A stretch of DNA of 64,000 nucleotides, taken from contig NC_079977.1 of assembly GCF_029852145.1 (NCBI RefSeq), positions 19,780,781 through 19,844,780 of the forward strand, written 5' to 3'. Positions 61,400-64,000 of this stretch are shown one piece after another (the stretch's first letter is position 1; each line of letters starts with the position of its first letter). This DNA is from Microplitis mediator. Its lineage: Eukaryota; Arthropoda; Insecta; Hymenoptera; Braconidae. The notes under the pieces were generated by a model. That model was not told where the DNA came from. It did no database searches and saw only the letters and a program-made list of their open reading frames with translations. Position numbers and translations under genes: made by a program.

Positions 61400-61854
61400 C
61401 ACTGTAAAAAATTCGCGGAGTAAATGCGGATTAAATCCGAAGTGAATGCGGAGTGAATGAATTTTTAATTATTCACTCCCCTCGGAGTGAAATTCACTCC
61501 GCAGGGGAGTTTTCGCGGAGTAGATAATTTTTTATTAATTTAATCCCTCCGGAGTGAAATTCACTCCGGAGCGGAGTTTTGAAAATATTATTATTAAAAT
61601 ATAACTCCACTCAATAAAATCGAAGTAAAAATTCGCGTATTACATTATTGATCAGCTGATATGCACACACATACGCACATATATATTTAGACACACACGC
61701 GCACTCGCACACACACGCACGCACACATTTGCACACAAGCACACATTTGTACACACACGGACACATTTGCACACACGCACACACTTGCACACACGCACAC
61801 ATTTGCACACACACACACACACACACACTTGCACACATGCACACACGCACTCAT

Positions 61855-61952
<98 letters not shown>

Positions 61953-62206
61953 TGTTTAGCAGTTTAATATAAATTTGTATAAATTTATTTAAGTATTAAA
62001 ACTTCGGACCGGAGTGAATTGGGAGTGAAATAAAATCCGCGTCACTCCGAGATCACTCCACTAAAAAAAAACTCCTAATTCACTCCGCGTGCGGAGTGAT
62101 TTCTTTCAAAACTCCGTAACTCCGAGTGGCAGAGGGAATGCGGAGTGAATTCGGATTTAATTTCACTCCGAATTTACTCCGGATTCACTCCGGATTTTTT
62201 ACAGTG
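61400..62206. mobile_element. MITE with CACTG ends and TA target duplication
   Basis: CACTGTAAAAAATTCGCGGA at the left pairs with TCCGGATTTTTTACAGTG at the right, flanked by TA. GGAGTGAATTCACTCC words recur inside. Confidence 0.88.
61664..61952. repeat. (AC)n and ACACGCAC microsatellite
   Basis: It begins as mixed ACACGCAC/TTTGCACAC units and becomes about 45 pure AC dinucleotides from 61861. The long frames on both strands encode only repeat-derived C, V, T and H residues and are not genes. Confidence 0.97.
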
Positions 62207-62389
62207 TAAGGTTACTCCAAATTACTATAAAAATAATAATTTAAAATTCAAATAAAAAAAATTTGGAAACACTTTTTAGTTCATTTTTGAGGTGACTCAT
62301 TTCGGCCACCCTTTCTCTATGTTCATGAATATATTTATATTTATGTATGAGAAAAGCTGTAATATAATAATGACGTTAGTCCAAAATCA

Positions 62390-62697
62390 CATATTATATG
62401 TGCTAGGGAATTTTTCAAATTTGATATTGAAATTAAATTTACTTTCTTCCCATGGGAAATAATTTAAATATCAGTATAATTAGTTTATTAGATTTTTTAA
62501 AACAAAAATTTTTTGATCGGAATTTATGATGAACCAAATCGACTAATGTCAATTTTACCCTTTTGTAAAATTAAAAAAAAAATTCTGTCCAGTTCTACAC
62601 TAATTCTCCCCTGCTAAAATTAGATGTAATAAATTTTTAAATGGATTTTTTTTCATCGAATCGAGAAACAATTGAATAAACAAATCAAATTTAAAGG
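62390..62697. other. Remnant 3' flank of a missing fourth OBP unit
   Basis: GTCAATTTTACCCTTTTG, TTTTTTTCATCGAAT and ACAAATCAAATTTAAAG match, in order, the spacers downstream of OBP-2 and OBP-3 (52040-52200, 58240-58450). The match stops abruptly near 62697 and no OBP exon follows. Confidence 0.7.
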
Positions 62698-63877
62698 GAT
62701 CAGAGCACCTGAATAATATTTTCAAAGACAGCCTCTATTTATTTCTGAATTGTCTATACGCTGCCATCTATTACTTGGAATTCAAACTTCTTTACCATTC
62801 TTTCGGATGATAAGTATCATCCGAAATTTACATCTTCTGCAAAATAGGCTCGAACCCAAGTTGGCTTCAGCTTTCCCAGAAAGTTGGCGATAATCTGAGG
62901 CCGCAATATGAATTCAACTTGACAGAGAAAGCTTCCATCAATCTTTTGGCAATTTCTTGCTCACCCAACTCATTACATTCAACTTGACGACAAGTTGCCA
63001 TCAATTGTTCACGTTAAGTCGTGGGAAAATTAGTTATCTGAGTTGTTGGTAAAATTATCCTGGCAAGAGAATATACCTCGGATGTTTTTAGTTTTTACTC
63101 CTACCCTAGGTGTTCGATGAATTAAATTTCCCCTACTTCTCTTTACTAATGCACAGTTACAAAATTCCCGGTAGTGGAAGCGATACCTCATTATCTTTTT
63201 GGGAATTCCGAGACGAGTTTAATAATGTGGCGCTATCTTTTTCCATAGATGACACATTATTACTTTATAACCACATCGAACCATAACAGCTGACAGCGTG
63301 TGCTATCGGTATTATCTAAACAGAAAACGGCTGCAAGAACTCAAAATATTTTTAGTAAACTTGTAGTCATGAATCCGGAAGTGTAACTTTCATTTTTTAT
63401 TCTTATATATATTTCAATAGAAAATACTCAGTGTGCAAAATCTAACACTTAGCAGCGGAAAGAGAACAAAAATAATCTAGTTATTACAAGACTTAAGGTA
63501 AGCACTATAATAATAAATTTATATGAGAATCGATAGAGATTTTGAAAAATATCGATGAGAGTCAATGCCAAAATTCACGGAATCTATTAAAAAACTCACT
63601 CTCTAAAAATTAATTTGTGAAATTTTCACTAGTCTAGATTGCAGCTTATTGCGTAACTGCTAAACTGATAGTTTCCAACACAAATTAGTCAATTTTATTA
63701 AAAGCTGAATCACTGTCAATCAAATTAGTATTTGTAATAATAAATTCGTAAAAGTTCCACTGATTTGTTGAATGAATTCATTTATCGTAATTGAATTAGT
63801 AAAAATTACTATAATTTTTATCGCAATAATAATTAACTGAATGTACGCGCTTGTGATTTTTTTATTAAATATTTAGG
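62698..63877. other. Intergenic, no gene seen
   Basis: Contains a short repeat with CAACTTGACGACAAGTTG near 62980. The rest shows no supported frame, repeat or RNA gene. Confidence 0.5.
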
Positions 63878-64000
63878 GGAGGGTGGGCAGAGCGGCCCTC
63901 TGGGGCAGAGCAGCCCCCCTGAAATTTTGATAAAAAAAAAATTTTTTTTTTTTTCGACTAATTACTATAAATTCGATATGTTCGCGCATTTTTACCCCTA
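63878..64000. mobile_element. E-family element cut by the window end
   Basis: AGGGGAGGGTGGGCAGAGCG followed by CCTGAAATTTTGA, ACTAATTACTATAAAT and GCGCATTTTTACCCCTA matches the start of copy 3 (37549-37660). Confidence 0.8.

Noticed and set aside
61611..61967. Long open frames on both strands rich in Cys-Val or Thr-His
   Set aside because: They are translations of the (AC)n microsatellite.

Overview
The window looks like nuclear DNA of an insect, most probably a parasitoid wasp (Hymenoptera, perhaps Braconidae). It is AT-rich, its genes have short exons with GT-AG introns, and it is crowded with small inverted-repeat transposons. The gene types (six-cysteine odorant-binding proteins, a divergent ionotropic receptor, clip-type serine protease homologues, secreted EB-like cysteine-rich proteins) fit that group. 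The assignment is an inference from gene content; no single sequence proves it.

Layout. 0-3 kb: repeats, a relic of a Mutator-domain transposon and a possible 3' exon. 3-28 kb: two tandem minus-strand genes for secreted proteins made of 11 and 10 six-cysteine modules (EB-1 and EB-2), with introns full of transposons. 30.7-36.2 kb: one plus-strand ionotropic receptor with a dead Tigger transposon in its large intron. 38.7-47.6 kb: two tandem minus-strand serine protease homologues that have lost catalytic residues (SPH-1 and SPH-2). 50.2-60.9 kb: three tandem minus-strand odorant-binding protein genes of identical five-exon structure. 61-64 kb: repeats and the leftover 3' flank of a lost fourth odorant-binding unit.

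The main observation concerns the cysteine-rich and protease-homologue genes. Although their mature proteins are unrelated, all four start with the same 118-bp first exon. It encodes a signal peptide and a short propeptide with one N-glycosylation sequon, and it ends in a furin-type R-x-R-R motif one base before a phase-1 splice donor. Three of the four also share roughly 1 kb of upstream DNA, and all four share a short core-promoter-like block. The first exon plus promoter therefore behaves as a mobile prepro-leader cassette that has been placed in front of different phase-1 gene bodies. The gene models were made by hand: every junction was checked for splice signals and every model gives a whole number of codons, but no transcript data were available.

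The tandem gene copies also act as natural empty sites. They reveal exact insertion points and target duplications for several foldback and inverted-repeat elements, including one Mutator-domain element that inserted at TTAA.
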